A stretch of DNA of 64,000 nt. Source: an uncultured Caulobacter sp. GTDB taxonomy: Bacteria > Pseudomonadota > Alphaproteobacteria > Caulobacterales > Caulobacteraceae. The stretch lies in contig CALALX010000028.1 in assembly GCA_937925635.1 (NCBI GenBank), positions 62,001 to 126,000 of the forward strand, given 5' to 3'. The notes beneath the pieces were generated by a model. The model had not been told where the DNA came from, did no database searches, and saw nothing but the letters and a program-made list of their open reading frames with translations. Each line of letters starts with the position of its first letter. Position 1 is the stretch's first letter. The translations under genes were made by a program, and so were the position numbers. Shown here piece by piece: positions 28,990-37,114 of the stretch.

Positions 28990-29118
28990 GCCACGTATAG
29001 CGGTTGCGCGCCCGACCTCGCGAAACCGCCGCACCGTGCCGGAACCTATCCCCTCCCGGCGGCGGCATGAGAGACCACCTTCAACGCCCGGACGCGCCCG
29101 CGTCCGGGCGTTTTCTTT
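28990..29118 (+). ncRNA. Candidate structured non-coding RNA upstream of xthA
   Basis: A promoter is followed by a stable 5' hairpin (GCGGUU..AACCGC plus CGCG/CGCG, about 29000-29029), then a second hairpin with a C-rich loop (AACCUAUCCCCUCC) inside GUGCCG/CGGCAU-type arms. An intrinsic terminator follows at 29086-29118. The CGGCGGCGGCAU segment resembles the 3' half of E. coli 6S RNA. TGGCCTCTCGTTGC at 28970 could pair with GCATGAGAGACCA at 29065 as a 6S closing stem, in which case the 5' end would lie further upstream. Either a 6S relative or a separate sRNA. No open reading frame fits. Confidence 0.5.
29086..29118 (+). terminator. Intrinsic terminator after the candidate RNA
   Basis: CGCCCGGACGCG pairs perfectly with CGCGTCCGGGCG around CC, followed by TTTTCTTT. 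It ends about 25 bases before the xthA start, so xthA needs readthrough or its own promoter. Confidence 0.88.
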
Positions 29119-29144
29119 CCCCCGAAACAGCGTATCTGCAGGCT

Positions 29145-29951
29145 ATGCGTCTTCGCCTCGCCACCTGGAACATCAACTCTGTCCGCCCGCGCGGCGAACT
29201 CATCGGCCGGATGGTCGACGAGATCGCGCCTGACGTCCTGTGCCTGCAGGAGATCAAGTGCCAGACGGCCGAGTTTCCGACGCGGATGTTCGAGGACCTC
29301 GGCTTCAATCACTTCCGGATCGCCGGCCAGAAGGGCTGGCACGGCGTCGCCATCGCTTCGCGCTATCCGATCGAGGACACCGCGCCGTTGGACGTCTGTC
29401 GCGAGGGCCACGCCCGCTGCGTCGGAGCGCGGGTCGCGGGCGTGGACATCCACAACTTCTACATTCCGGCCGGCGGCGACGTGCCCGACCGGGCGCTGAA
29501 CAAGAAGTTCGACCACAAGCTGGACTTCTACGAGACCTTGACCGCCGCGCTCGCCAAGCGCGATCCGAGGGCTCCGCTGGTCGTCACCGGCGACCTCAAT
29601 GTGGCCCCTGGCGAGTTCGACGTCTGGAACCATCGCTACATGTCGAAGATCGTCAGCCACACGCCCGTCGAGATCGAGGCCTTCCGGGCCCTGGAGGCCT
29701 CGCTCGGCTTCACCAACCTGATGCGCGAGGCCGTGCCGGAACCGGAGAAGCTGGCCAGCTGGTGGAGCTATCGCGCCGCCGATTTCCGTCAATCCAACCG
29801 CGGCCTGCTGCTGGACCATATCCTGGTCACGCCCGGCCTGCGCGACGCGGCCTTCCACACCGGCAAGGTGGTGGCGAAGATCCACGACGATGTGCGCGGC
29901 TGGGACAAGCCCAGCGACCATGCCCCGGTCACCGCCGACTTCATGATCTGA
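29145..29951 (+). CDS. xthA: Exodeoxyribonuclease III
   Basis: AP endonuclease and 3'-5' exonuclease of base-excision repair. The motifs of the exonuclease/endonuclease/phosphatase fold are present: TWNINSVRPR, VLCLQEIKCQ, VTGDLNVAPGEFD and the C-terminal SDHAPVTADF. Start ATG 29145 (MRLRLATWNINS) gives 268 residues, the usual length. The longer frame from 29004 crosses the terminator and is rejected. Confidence 0.95.
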   Translation: MRLRLATWNINSVRPRGELIGRMVDEIAPDVLCLQEIKCQTAEFPTRMFEDLGFNHFRIAGQKGWHGVAIASRYPIEDTAPLDVCREGHARCVGARVAGVDIHNFYIPAGGDVPDRALNKKFDHKLDFYETLTAALAKRDPRAPLVVTGDLNVAPGEFDVWNHRYMSKIVSHTPVEIEAFRALEASLGFTNLMREAVPEPEKLASWWSYRAADFRQSNRGLLLDHILVTPGLRDAAFHTGKVVAKIHDDVRGWDKPSDHAPVTADFMI

Positions 29952-30368
29952 TCAGCAGGGTATGGCCTGGATGTGCCCGGCGGCGGCGTACTCCAGCAGG
30001 GGACGGTCGCGGGTCATGACCCGATAGCCGTGGGAGCGGGCCGTCGCCGCGATCACCCGATCCGCCGGGTCGCGAAGGCGGGACTGCAGCAGGAACGACG
30101 CTTCCACGAGGACGGCCGGACTGAGGTCGGCAAGCTGGACGCCCGCCTCGAGGAGGCCGTTGAACCATTTCAGCGGCGGCTCCAGAAGCACGATGCGCCC
30201 GCGGGCGACCAGCATGCCCAGCTCCCAGGCCGTGATGGCGGACACCAGAACCGGAACGCCGTCCCGCTCCGCCTGGGCGATCGTGGCCTGCGCGACCGGC
30301 GAAAGACCCGTCGGCGCGGTGGCCCACAGCGCGGCGCAGGTGTCGAGAAGGATCGGCGCCCGGCTCAT
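29952..30368 (-). CDS. PIN-domain toxin (VapC-like ribonuclease)
   Basis: 138-residue PIN domain. The four acidic residues expected for metal-dependent RNase activity are visible: Asp9 (ILLDTC), Glu49 (ITAWELG), Asp103 or Asp100 (RDPADRVIAATA) and Asp121 (TRDRPLLEYA). The start overlaps the stop of the upstream antitoxin-like gene by 4 bases, the usual tight coupling of a type II toxin-antitoxin pair. The end converges on xthA, which finishes at 29951. Target RNA unknown. Confidence 0.88.
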   Translation of the reverse strand: MSRAPILLDTCAALWATAPTGLSPVAQATIAQAERDGVPVLVSAITAWELGMLVARGRIVLLEPPLKWFNGLLEAGVQLADLSPAVLVEASFLLQSRLRDPADRVIAATARSHGYRVMTRDRPLLEYAAAGHIQAIPC

Positions 30369-30748
30369 CGTTCGGCGTCCCAGACATCGCTCACCGGCGC
30401 GGTCAGGTCGACGCCCGGCGCGACCGTCACGGTCCCCGCCAGGCGGGCCTGGATGCGCTGGAGAAGGCCGGGGCCGTCCCCGGACGCGGACAGACCGCTT
30501 GCCGCGCCCGACACCCGACGGAAGACAAGCCGCTGACCGGAGACGTCCACCCGCTCGGTCTGGAATCCAGCGGAAAGCCACACCTGGGTCATGACATTGT
30601 TGGAGGGGTTGTTGCTCCACCAGGCCGGATACTTTTTCGAGGCGGGCAGGGGGCACCCGATCACGCGCTCGATCTCCGTGAACGTCATCGGGACTTCGGA
30701 GCCAGAAGCTCGCCCGAGGAAATCCGCTAATGGCCCATATTTGCTCAT
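30365..30748 (-). CDS. Probable antitoxin: AWWSN-type (DUF7662-like) module with a VapB-like tail
   Basis: 127 residues. The first 75 match small proteins with the pattern SKYGPLADFL, PMTFTEIERVIGCPLP, AWWSNNPSNNVMTQVWLSAGF and LVFRR, which I believe is DUF7662. A linker (80-93) leads to a tail (95-127), LLQRIQARLAGTVTVAPGVD followed by LTAPVSDVWDAE, that resembles the toxin-wrapping tail of AbrB/VapB antitoxins. No AbrB or ribbon-helix-helix domain is visible. It lies upstream of, and overlaps, the PIN toxin, the standard antitoxin position. The antitoxin role is inferred. Confidence 0.7.
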   Translation of the reverse strand: MSKYGPLADFLGRASGSEVPMTFTEIERVIGCPLPASKKYPAWWSNNPSNNVMTQVWLSAGFQTERVDVSGQRLVFRRVSGAASGLSASGDGPGLLQRIQARLAGTVTVAPGVDLTAPVSDVWDAER

Positions 30749-30771
30749 CTTTTCCTCGTGTTCTGGAAGAA

Positions 30772-30806
30772 AAGATGCATGTAGACACTATAGTGTGTCA
30801 AATACC
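30772..30806 (-). promoter_or_regulatory. Promoter and palindromic operator of the antitoxin-toxin operon
   Basis: On the minus strand a perfect -35 TTGACA is immediately followed by CACTATAGTGT. The 12-bp core ACACTATAGTGT (30785-30796) is a perfect palindrome placed between the -35 and the expected -10, where a bound repressor would block transcription. The antitoxin ATG (30748) lies about 37 bases further downstream, with GAGGAAAAG just before it. Autoregulation is the likely use. Confidence 0.6.
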
Positions 30807-30811
30807 TTTTA

Positions 30812-31258
30812 TCAGGTACAGCGGCTCGCCATCTGATCGAACCGCTTGGCGCTGTCCATGTAGAGCACGGTCCGCTCGCGGGTCTGCTCATCCCGGCCGA
30901 TGGTCAGGATGACCTCGTCGCCGATCTCCGGCAGATAGCCCAGGACGATGGTCCCGCAGTCGAATAGCCGCGCCCGCGTCGTATAGACCCGATGCTCGCC
31001 CGCGAGGCCGACCAGAACCTCGGTTGTGCGGGCCGTGATGTCGTAGACCGCGTAGTACTCGTCGTTGTTGCCGGTCGGCGTCAGGGTGTCTGTGCGCGCC
31101 TCGACCACGGCGCGGACCAGGGTCTCGCCCCGGCGAAGCTGCCGACGAAAGCCCCGGCAGTCCTGCAGGCTGTAGGAACAGGCCTGCGCCGCGCGCCAGT
31201 TCGCCGCCGCGACGCCGCCCCCGGCCAGAAGGCCGAGCAGGGCGCGTCGCGAGCGCAT
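30812..31258 (-). CDS. Hypothetical exported protein (possible Tat signal)
   Basis: 148 residues. The N terminus MRSRRALLGLLAGGGVAAAN has twin arginines followed by a hydrophobic stretch, compatible with a Tat signal peptide. Mature part: CSYSLQDCRGF, then a probable beta-rich domain (DEYYAVYDITARTTEVLVG, CGTIVLGYLPEIGDEVILTIG). I do not recognise the family. It ends where the toxin-antitoxin promoter begins, and its start abuts the stop of the response regulator (31258). Confidence 0.65.
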   Translation of the reverse strand: MRSRRALLGLLAGGGVAAANWRAAQACSYSLQDCRGFRRQLRRGETLVRAVVEARTDTLTPTGNNDEYYAVYDITARTTEVLVGLAGEHRVYTTRARLFDCGTIVLGYLPEIGDEVILTIGRDEQTRERTVLYMDSAKRFDQMASRCT

Positions 31259-31944
31259 CAGGGCTGCAGCCGGTAGCCGCCCGCCTCGGTCAGCAGCAGT
31301 CGGGCGTTGGCCGGGTCAGGCTCGATCTTCTGGCGCAGCCGATAGACATGGGTCTCCAGCGTGTGCGTGGTGACGCCGGCGTTGTAGCCCCAGACCTCGG
31401 TCAGCAGCTCCTCGCGCGAGACCGCCTTGGCGCCGCTGCGATAGAGATATTTGAGGATGTTGGTTTCCTTCTCCGTCAGCCGGATCTTCTTGCCCCGGTC
31501 GTCGACCAGCAGCTTCTGGGCCGGGCGGAATTCATAGGGACCGATGCGGAAGACGGCGTCCTCCGAGGCCTCGTGGCTGCGCAGGTGAGCGCGGATGCGG
31601 GCCAGCAGCACCCCGAACCGGAACGGCTTGGTGACATAGTCATTGGCCCCTGAATCGAGGCCAAGGATGGTGTCCGCGTCGGTCGCCGCCGCTGTCAGCA
31701 TGATGATCGGCGCGGTCACGCCACCCTTGCGCATCAGGCGGCAGGCCTCGCGGCCGTCCATGTCCGGCAAGTCGACATCGAGCAGAATCAGGTCGGGTCG
31801 GGCTTCCTTGCCGAGCCGTCCGCCCTCCCCGGCCGTCTCGGCCTGGACCACGGCGAACTCCTCGTGAAGCTGCAACTGCTCGGCCAGAGCGCCGCGGAGG
31901 TCGTTGTCGTCGTCGACGATGAGGAGGGTCTTGCGTTGCACCAT
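31258..31944 (-). CDS. cenR: OmpR-family response regulator, CenR-like
   Basis: 228 residues from ATG 31944 (MVQRKTLLIVDDDNDLR). The longer frame to 32100 lacks receiver homology and runs into yggS. The receiver domain has the acidic DDD pocket, phospho-acceptor in LILLDVDLPDMDG, TAAATDADTI and the switch lysine in DYVTKPF. The winged-helix domain has EKETNILKYLYRSGAKAVSREELL and HTLETHVYRLRQKIEPDP. Closest in my memory to CenR, the essential envelope regulator of Caulobacter. The kinase is not in this window. Confidence 0.78.
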   Translation of the reverse strand: MVQRKTLLIVDDDNDLRGALAEQLQLHEEFAVVQAETAGEGGRLGKEARPDLILLDVDLPDMDGREACRLMRKGGVTAPIIMLTAAATDADTILGLDSGANDYVTKPFRFGVLLARIRAHLRSHEASEDAVFRIGPYEFRPAQKLLVDDRGKKIRLTEKETNILKYLYRSGAKAVSREELLTEVWGYNAGVTTHTLETHVYRLRQKIEPDPANARLLLTEAGGYRLQP

Positions 31945-32029
31945 ACCTGGACCATGCACCGGTTCGTGGGCTCTGGCCAACCGCCAGGACCAGCATTGTA
32001 GTGCACAGATGGGACCGCGCGCCCGGAAA

Positions 32030-32707
32030 TCAGCCCCGCGGGCCGAACAGCGCCGAGCCGACGCGCACGCTGGTCGCGCCGAAACGGACCGCGAGCTCAT
32101 AGTCGGCGCTCATCCCCATCGACAGCTTCGTCAGACCGTTGCGCGCCGCCACCTTGGCCAGCAGCGCGAAATGCGGTCCGGCGGGCTCGGCCTCCGGCGG
32201 TATGCACATCAACCCCTCGACCGCGAGGCCGAGCGACCGGCAGAGCGCGACGAGAGCGTCAACCTCGCCCGGCGCGACCCCGGCCTTCTGCGGCTCCTCG
32301 CCGGTGTTGACCTGCACGTAGAGCCGGGGGCAGGCGCCCGTCCGCCCGGCCTCCTGGGCCAGGGCGCGCGCCAGCTTCTCGCGGTCGACGGTCTCGATGA
32401 CGTCGAACAGGGCGACGGCCTCTCGCACCTTGTTGGTCTGCAAGGGGCCGATCAGGTGAAGTTCGACGCCCGCATGGGCCGGATCAGCGCGGCGTCGACC
32501 CCAGCGTCCCGTCGCCTCCTGGACCCGGTTCTCGCCGAACACGCGCTGACCAGTGGCGAGCATGGCGTCGATCTTCTCGTCGGGCTGTTGCTTGGAGACG
32601 GCGACGAGGGTCACATCCTCGCTTGACCGCCCGGCGTGTTCCGCCGCCGCGGCGATACGCTCCAGCACGGAAAGGCGGGCTTCTGCGACAGGCGATGACT
32701 GAGGCAA
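32030..32707 (-). CDS. yggS: YggS-family PLP-binding protein (PLP homeostasis protein)
   Basis: 225-residue alanine-racemase-like TIM barrel. The PLP lysine is in TLVAVSKQQP (about residue 40). FGENRVQEA, HLIGPLQTNKV, LYVQVNTGEEPQKAG and LSMGMSADYELAVRFGAT follow the family order. The start is TTG 32707, with GGAG 9 bases upstream. It overlaps the divergent thiE-like start by 13 bases. YggS proteins are not true enzymes but buffer pyridoxal phosphate. Confidence 0.93.
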   Translation of the reverse strand: MPQSSPVAEARLSVLERIAAAAEHAGRSSEDVTLVAVSKQQPDEKIDAMLATGQRVFGENRVQEATGRWGRRRADPAHAGVELHLIGPLQTNKVREAVALFDVIETVDREKLARALAQEAGRTGACPRLYVQVNTGEEPQKAGVAPGEVDALVALCRSLGLAVEGLMCIPPEAEPAGPHFALLAKVAARNGLTKLSMGMSADYELAVRFGATSVRVGSALFGPRG

Positions 32708-33318
32708 CGGGCGATCTCCAGCGACTGGCCGAGCTTGCGGCGTCCTTACGGCCTCGCTTCACCCCGGAAAAGCCCCTGCCACGGCTGCTGTTCGTCACCG
32801 ACCCGGCCCGCACGCCAGATCCCGAGGCGATCGCTGATCAGCTGCCGAGCGGCTGCGGCGTGGTCTACCGCGCCTTCGGAGCGCCTGACGCCCTGGAGAG
32901 GGCGCGCCGTCTGGCGGCGATCGCGCGCGCGCGGGACCTGCTGCTGCTGGTCGGCGCCGACCCTGCTCTGGCGGAGGCGGCCGGCGCCGGCGGCGTCCAT
33001 CTGCCCGAACGGGACCTCGATCGCGCCCGGACGCTCAAAGAGGCCCATCCGGACTGGACCATCACCGCCGCCGCTCATTCCCTTGAGGCTGCCGACCTGG
33101 CCGCGAAAGCGGGCTGCGACGCCGTGCTGGTCTCGACGGTTTTCCCAAGCCGCAGCCCGTCGGCGACTTCGCCGATGGGCGCGCGGGCCTTCGCGGCGCT
33201 GGCCGCAGCCGCGCCGCTGCCCGTCTATGCGCTCGGCGGCGTGAACATGAAAACGGCGCCGGAGCTGGTCAGCTCGGGCGCCGCGGGTTTTGCGATGGTG
33301 GACGGGTTCAGAACTTGA
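32695..33318 (+). CDS. Thiamine phosphate synthase family protein (ThiE/TenI-like)
   Basis: 207 residues from ATG 32695. TIM-barrel pieces of ThiE/TenI are visible: GAGGVHLPERDLDRA, AAHSLEAADLAAKAGCDAVLVSTVFPSRS and PVYALGGVNMKTAPEL. The acidic residues before VHL that bind Mg-pyrophosphate in true ThiE are not obvious, so it may be a TenI-like or otherwise diverged relative. It diverges from yggS with a 13-base overlap and converges on the next gene (11-base overlap at the stops). Confidence 0.75.
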   Translation: MTEATGDLQRLAELAASLRPRFTPEKPLPRLLFVTDPARTPDPEAIADQLPSGCGVVYRAFGAPDALERARRLAAIARARDLLLLVGADPALAEAAGAGGVHLPERDLDRARTLKEAHPDWTITAAAHSLEAADLAAKAGCDAVLVSTVFPSRSPSATSPMGARAFAALAAAAPLPVYALGGVNMKTAPELVSSGAAGFAMVDGFRT

Positions 33319-33712
33319 AGGCGGTCTCGAGACGCACACGAGGGGTCTCCTCGCGGCCGTCGTTCTTGCGGATCGGGGCCGGCTGATTGGGGCCCACGCC
33401 GACCGCGCCGCCGACGCGGAGCTGCGGCGTGATCTTGAAGAACGCGCCCGCCTCGACGTCCCGGCCGGCCGGGCCGATGTCGGTCCGCGGCTTGATGTCG
33501 AGCGTCAGGCCCCAGCGGCCCTTCTTGGCGTCCCAGACCAGGCGGCGGCCATCCTGTGGCGCGAATTGCGCGTCACGGGCGTTGTAGTCGCCGCGGACCG
33601 TGAAATTGGCCTGGGGCCTGGCCTTGGCCGGCGCGGCCTGGGCGTGCGCCACCGTCGCCGTGCCCGCCAGGGCCAGCGCCGAGATCGCAACGATGCTCAG
33701 AACCTTCGCCAT
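33308..33712 (-). CDS. ntrZ: NtrZ-family periplasmic regulatory protein
   Basis: 134 residues with a signal peptide cleaved near AHAQA. The mature part reads FTVRGDYNARDAQFAPQDGR, LVWDAKKGRWGLTLDI, and ends LRVGGAVGVG ... PRVRLETAFKF. From memory this matches NtrZ of Caulobacter, a periplasmic protein acting on the sensor kinase NtrY and so on the NtrX phosphorylation state. ntrYX are not in the window. A TTGACC-N17-TTAATC promoter lies upstream. Confidence 0.72.
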   Translation of the reverse strand: MAKVLSIVAISALALAGTATVAHAQAAPAKARPQANFTVRGDYNARDAQFAPQDGRRLVWDAKKGRWGLTLDIKPRTDIGPAGRDVEAGAFFKITPQLRVGGAVGVGPNQPAPIRKNDGREETPRVRLETAFKF

Positions 33713-33786
33713 ATCCGCCGTTCCGGCTCCCCCAGCCGTCTCGCTCTTGCCATCTTTCCTGATGAAACATGGTGAGCCTCGATCGC

Positions 33787-33815
33787 GATTAAAAGCCGGT
33801 TGGGGCCGGGGTCAA
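33787..33815 (-). promoter_or_regulatory. Promoter of ntrZ
   Basis: On the minus strand, TTGACC (33815-33810) and TTAATC (33792-33787) are 17 bases apart, about 75 bases before the ntrZ start. Confidence 0.55.
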
Positions 33816-33999
33816 CAGACCATGGCGAGACTCGGGGCCGGCGAGGTTCGATTCCCGGATCGCCTGTGGCGCGAAGGCCACGAGATTCCCGTTTGGCGGC
33901 GAGGCGGCCCTGTTGTAGACGGGCTATCGAGGCGTCGGGGGTGGACGCCGCCGCGCCAGATCGTATAGCGCGGCGCCGATCGTTTGGAGCGAGATACAA

Positions 34000-34509
34000 A
34001 TGGCGTTTGCGCGCAGGTCGTGGAAGCAGGTTGTCTCCGTCGGGGTTCTGGCCCTGGCGCTCGGTGGCGTGGCCGCCTGCGGGACGAGCGGCGGCTCGCG
34101 GACTTTCCAGTCTCAGGAAGAAGGCGGCTTTTCTCCGTTCGGCCTCGGCAAGCCGCGCGCGCCCAAGGGCGGCGGCGCCGCCGAGATCGGCGTCAACGGC
34201 TACCTGTGGCGCGCCACGCTGGACACCCTGTCCTTCATGCCGCTGGCTTCGGCGGATCCTTATGGCGGCGTGGTGATCACCGACTGGTACGCCAACCCCG
34301 AGAAGCCGGACGAGCGCTTCAAGGCCACGGTCTATATTCTTGACACCCGACTTCGCGCGGACGGCCTCAACGTGACCGTGTTCAAGCAGGTCAGCGATGG
34401 CGCCGGCGGCTGGACCGACGCTCCGACGGCGGCCCAGACCGAGACGGATATCGAGAACGCCATTCTGACCAAGGCCCGCCAGCTGCGCCTGGCCAACATG
34501 GCCGGCTAA
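34000..34509 (+). CDS. DUF3576 domain-containing lipoprotein
   Basis: 169 residues with a lipoprotein-type signal peptide (GVAACG lipobox, Cys at about residue 27). The mature protein shows the DUF3576 series: IGVNGYLWRATLDTLSFMPL, ADPYGGVVITDWYANPE, RFKATVYILDTRLRADGL, and a C-terminal AILTKARQLR helix. Probably located in the cell envelope, function unknown. It precedes leuS by 29 bases, a common alphaproteobacterial arrangement. Confidence 0.88.
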   Translation: MAFARRSWKQVVSVGVLALALGGVAACGTSGGSRTFQSQEEGGFSPFGLGKPRAPKGGGAAEIGVNGYLWRATLDTLSFMPLASADPYGGVVITDWYANPEKPDERFKATVYILDTRLRADGLNVTVFKQVSDGAGGWTDAPTAAQTETDIENAILTKARQLRLANMAG

Positions 34510-34538
34510 CCGCCGGTCCGGACGCTCCGAAAGCCGCA

Positions 34539-37112
34539 ATGGCCCGATACAATCCGAAGGACGTGGAGCCCAAATGGCGTGACGCCTGGGCCCGCAAGGA
34601 CGTCTTCCGCGTCAGCAACGACGATCCGCGCCCCAAGTACTACATCCTCGAGATGTTCCCCTATCCGTCAGGGCGCATCCACATGGGCCATGTGCGCAAC
34701 TACGCGATGGGCGACATTGTCGCCCGCTATCGCCGCGCCCAAGGTCATGCGGTCCTGCACCCGATGGGATGGGACGCCTTCGGAATGCCCGCCGAGAACG
34801 CCGCGATGGAGCGCGGCGTTCACCCCAAGGGCTGGACCTACGACAATATCGCCGCGATGCGGGAACAGCTGAAGGCGCTGGGCCTGTCGATCGATTGGAG
34901 CCGAGAGTTCGCGACCTGCGATCCGGAGTACTACGGCCAGCAGCAGGCCTGGTTCCTGAAGCTGCTGGAGCGGGGCCTGGTCTACCGCAAGGAAGCCACG
35001 GTCAACTGGGATCCGGTCGACATGACCGTGCTGGCCAACGAGCAGGTCGAGGACGGCCGCGGCTGGCGCTCGGGCGCGCTGGTCGAGAAGAAGAAGCTGA
35101 CCCAGTGGTTCCTGCGGATCACCGACTACGCCGATGACCTGATCGACGGACTGCAGACTCTGGATCGCTGGCCGGAGAAGGTCCGGACCATGCAGGAGAA
35201 CTGGATTGGCCGGTCGACGGGTCTGCGGTTCTCCTTCGACTTCGACGGCGCCCCGCCGGCCGGTTTCGAAAGCGGCCTGGAGGTCTACACGACCCGTCCG
35301 GACACCCTGTTCGGCGCGGCCTTCGTCGGCATCGCGCCCGACCATCCGCTGGCCGAGCAGCTGAGCGCGGCCGACCCGACGGTCGCCGCCTTCGTCGCCG
35401 AGTGCCGGCGCGGCGGCACCTCGGAGGCCGAGATCGAGGGCGCCGAGAAGCTGGGCTTCGACACCGGCCTGCGCGTGAAGCACCCGTTCGTCGAGGGTGA
35501 GACCCTGCCGGTCTGGATCGCCAACTTCATCCTCATGGAATACGGCACGGGCGCCATCTTCGGCTGTCCGGCCCATGATCAGCGCGACCTGGATTTCGCC
35601 CGCAAGTACGGCCTTGCGGTCAAGCCGGTGGTGTTGCCGGGCGACGCCCATCCGGCCACCTTCATGGTCGGCTCGGAGGCCTACACGGGCCCGGGCAAGA
35701 TCTTCAATTCCGGCTTCATGGACGGAATGAGCGTCGAGCAGGCCAAGGCCGCCGCGGTCGCCAGGATCGAAGAGGCCGGCAAGGGCAAGGGCGCGACCGT
35801 CTATCGCCTGCGCGACTGGGGCGTTTCGCGCCAGCGCTACTGGGGCTGCCCGATCCCGGTGATCCACTGCAAGGCGTGTGGCGTGGTGCCGGCGCCGAAG
35901 GACCAGCTGCCGATCACGCTGCCGGACGATGTCGCTTTCGACCGGCCAGGCAATCCGTTGCTGCGCCACCCGACCTGGCGGTTCGTGAAGTGCCCGACCT
36001 GCGGCGGCGACGCCGAGCGGGAAACCGACACCCTCGACACCTTCGTGGACTCGTCTTGGTACTTCGCGCGCTTCGCCAATCCGGACCACGGCGAGCCGAT
36101 CGACAAGATCGCCGCCGACCGATGGCTGCCGGTCGACCAGTACATCGGCGGCGTCGAGCACGCGGTGCTGCACCTGCTCTATGCCCGCTTCGTGACCCGC
36201 GCGTTGAAGGACGAGGGCATGCTGTCGGTCGCCGAGCCGTTCGCGGGCCTGTTCACCCAGGGCATGGTCACGCACGAGACCTACAAGACCCAGGCCGGCG
36301 ATTGGGTCGAACCCTCGATGATCACTCTGGAGGCCGAGGGGAACACCCGACGCGCCCGCGTGACCGGAACCGGCGAGCCGCTGGTGATCGGCGACGTCGA
36401 GAAGATGTCAAAGTCGAAGAAGAACGTGGTCGCGCCGGAAGAAATCTTCGACACCTACGGCGTCGACGCCGCGCGACTGTTCGTGATGTCCGACAGCCCG
36501 CCGGAACGGGACGTTCAGTGGACGACCGGCGGCGTCGAGGGGGCTGGCCGCTTCGTCAGCCGCGTCTGGGCTGAGTTCGACGCCGAGGCGCCGGCGGCGA
36601 CAGGCGCGGACACAGACCCGCGCGCCGAAGAGCTGCGCCGCGCCACGCACAAGACCATCAAGGCGATCACCGACTCCATCGAGGGCTTCAAGTTCAACAG
36701 CGGAATCGCGCGGCTGTATGAATTTCTGAACATCCTCAAAGGCTTCCAGGCCGGCGACACGGCTGTGGCCAACGCCCGCGCCGAAGCCCTGTCGGTCCTG
36801 GCCCGCCTGATTGCGCCCTTCACGCCACACCTGGCCGAGGAATGCTGGGCCCGGATCGGCGGCGAGGGGATGGTCGTCGACGCGCCCTGGCCCAAGGCTG
36901 ATCCAGCGCTGGTCATCGACGCCGAGCTGGTCCTGCCGGTGCAGATCAACGGCAAGCGCCGGGCCGAGATCCGCGTCCCCGCCGACGCCGACGAGACCGC
37001 GGTGCGCGAGAAGGCTCTGGCGGACCCTGCCGTATCGGTCCACCTTGAGGGGCAGGTCGTGCGCAAGGTGATCGTCGTGCCCGGCCGCATCGTGAACATC
37101 GTCGCGGGGTGA
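34539..37112 (+). CDS. leuS: Leucyl-tRNA synthetase
   Basis: Class I synthetase of 857 residues, full length. HIGH-type motif HMGHVRN (about 47-53), CP1 editing domain with the TTRPDTLFGA threonine-rich loop, and KMSKSKKN (about residue 625). The anticodon-binding and C-terminal domains are complete. A Zn-type CxxC segment (CPTCGGDAE) is present. It overlaps lptE. Confidence 0.98.
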   Translation: MARYNPKDVEPKWRDAWARKDVFRVSNDDPRPKYYILEMFPYPSGRIHMGHVRNYAMGDIVARYRRAQGHAVLHPMGWDAFGMPAENAAMERGVHPKGWTYDNIAAMREQLKALGLSIDWSREFATCDPEYYGQQQAWFLKLLERGLVYRKEATVNWDPVDMTVLANEQVEDGRGWRSGALVEKKKLTQWFLRITDYADDLIDGLQTLDRWPEKVRTMQENWIGRSTGLRFSFDFDGAPPAGFESGLEVYTTRPDTLFGAAFVGIAPDHPLAEQLSAADPTVAAFVAECRRGGTSEAEIEGAEKLGFDTGLRVKHPFVEGETLPVWIANFILMEYGTGAIFGCPAHDQRDLDFARKYGLAVKPVVLPGDAHPATFMVGSEAYTGPGKIFNSGFMDGMSVEQAKAAAVARIEEAGKGKGATVYRLRDWGVSRQRYWGCPIPVIHCKACGVVPAPKDQLPITLPDDVAFDRPGNPLLRHPTWRFVKCPTCGGDAERETDTLDTFVDSSWYFARFANPDHGEPIDKIAADRWLPVDQYIGGVEHAVLHLLYARFVTRALKDEGMLSVAEPFAGLFTQGMVTHETYKTQAGDWVEPSMITLEAEGNTRRARVTGTGEPLVIGDVEKMSKSKKNVVAPEEIFDTYGVDAARLFVMSDSPPERDVQWTTGGVEGAGRFVSRVWAEFDAEAPAATGADTDPRAEELRRATHKTIKAITDSIEGFKFNSGIARLYEFLNILKGFQAGDTAVANARAEALSVLARLIAPFTPHLAEECWARIGGEGMVVDAPWPKADPALVIDAELVLPVQINGKRRAEIRVPADADETAVREKALADPAVSVHLEGQVVRKVIVVPGRIVNIVAG

Positions 37113-37114
37113 CC

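Noticed and set aside
29004..29144. N-terminal extension of xthA
   Set aside because: The extension reads through an intrinsic terminator and has no similarity to exonuclease III. ATG 29145 starts the conserved fold.
33845..33880. GGTTCGATTCC, a T-arm-like motif
   Set aside because: Flanking bases do not form a 5-bp T stem and no acceptor, D or anticodon arm can be drawn around it.
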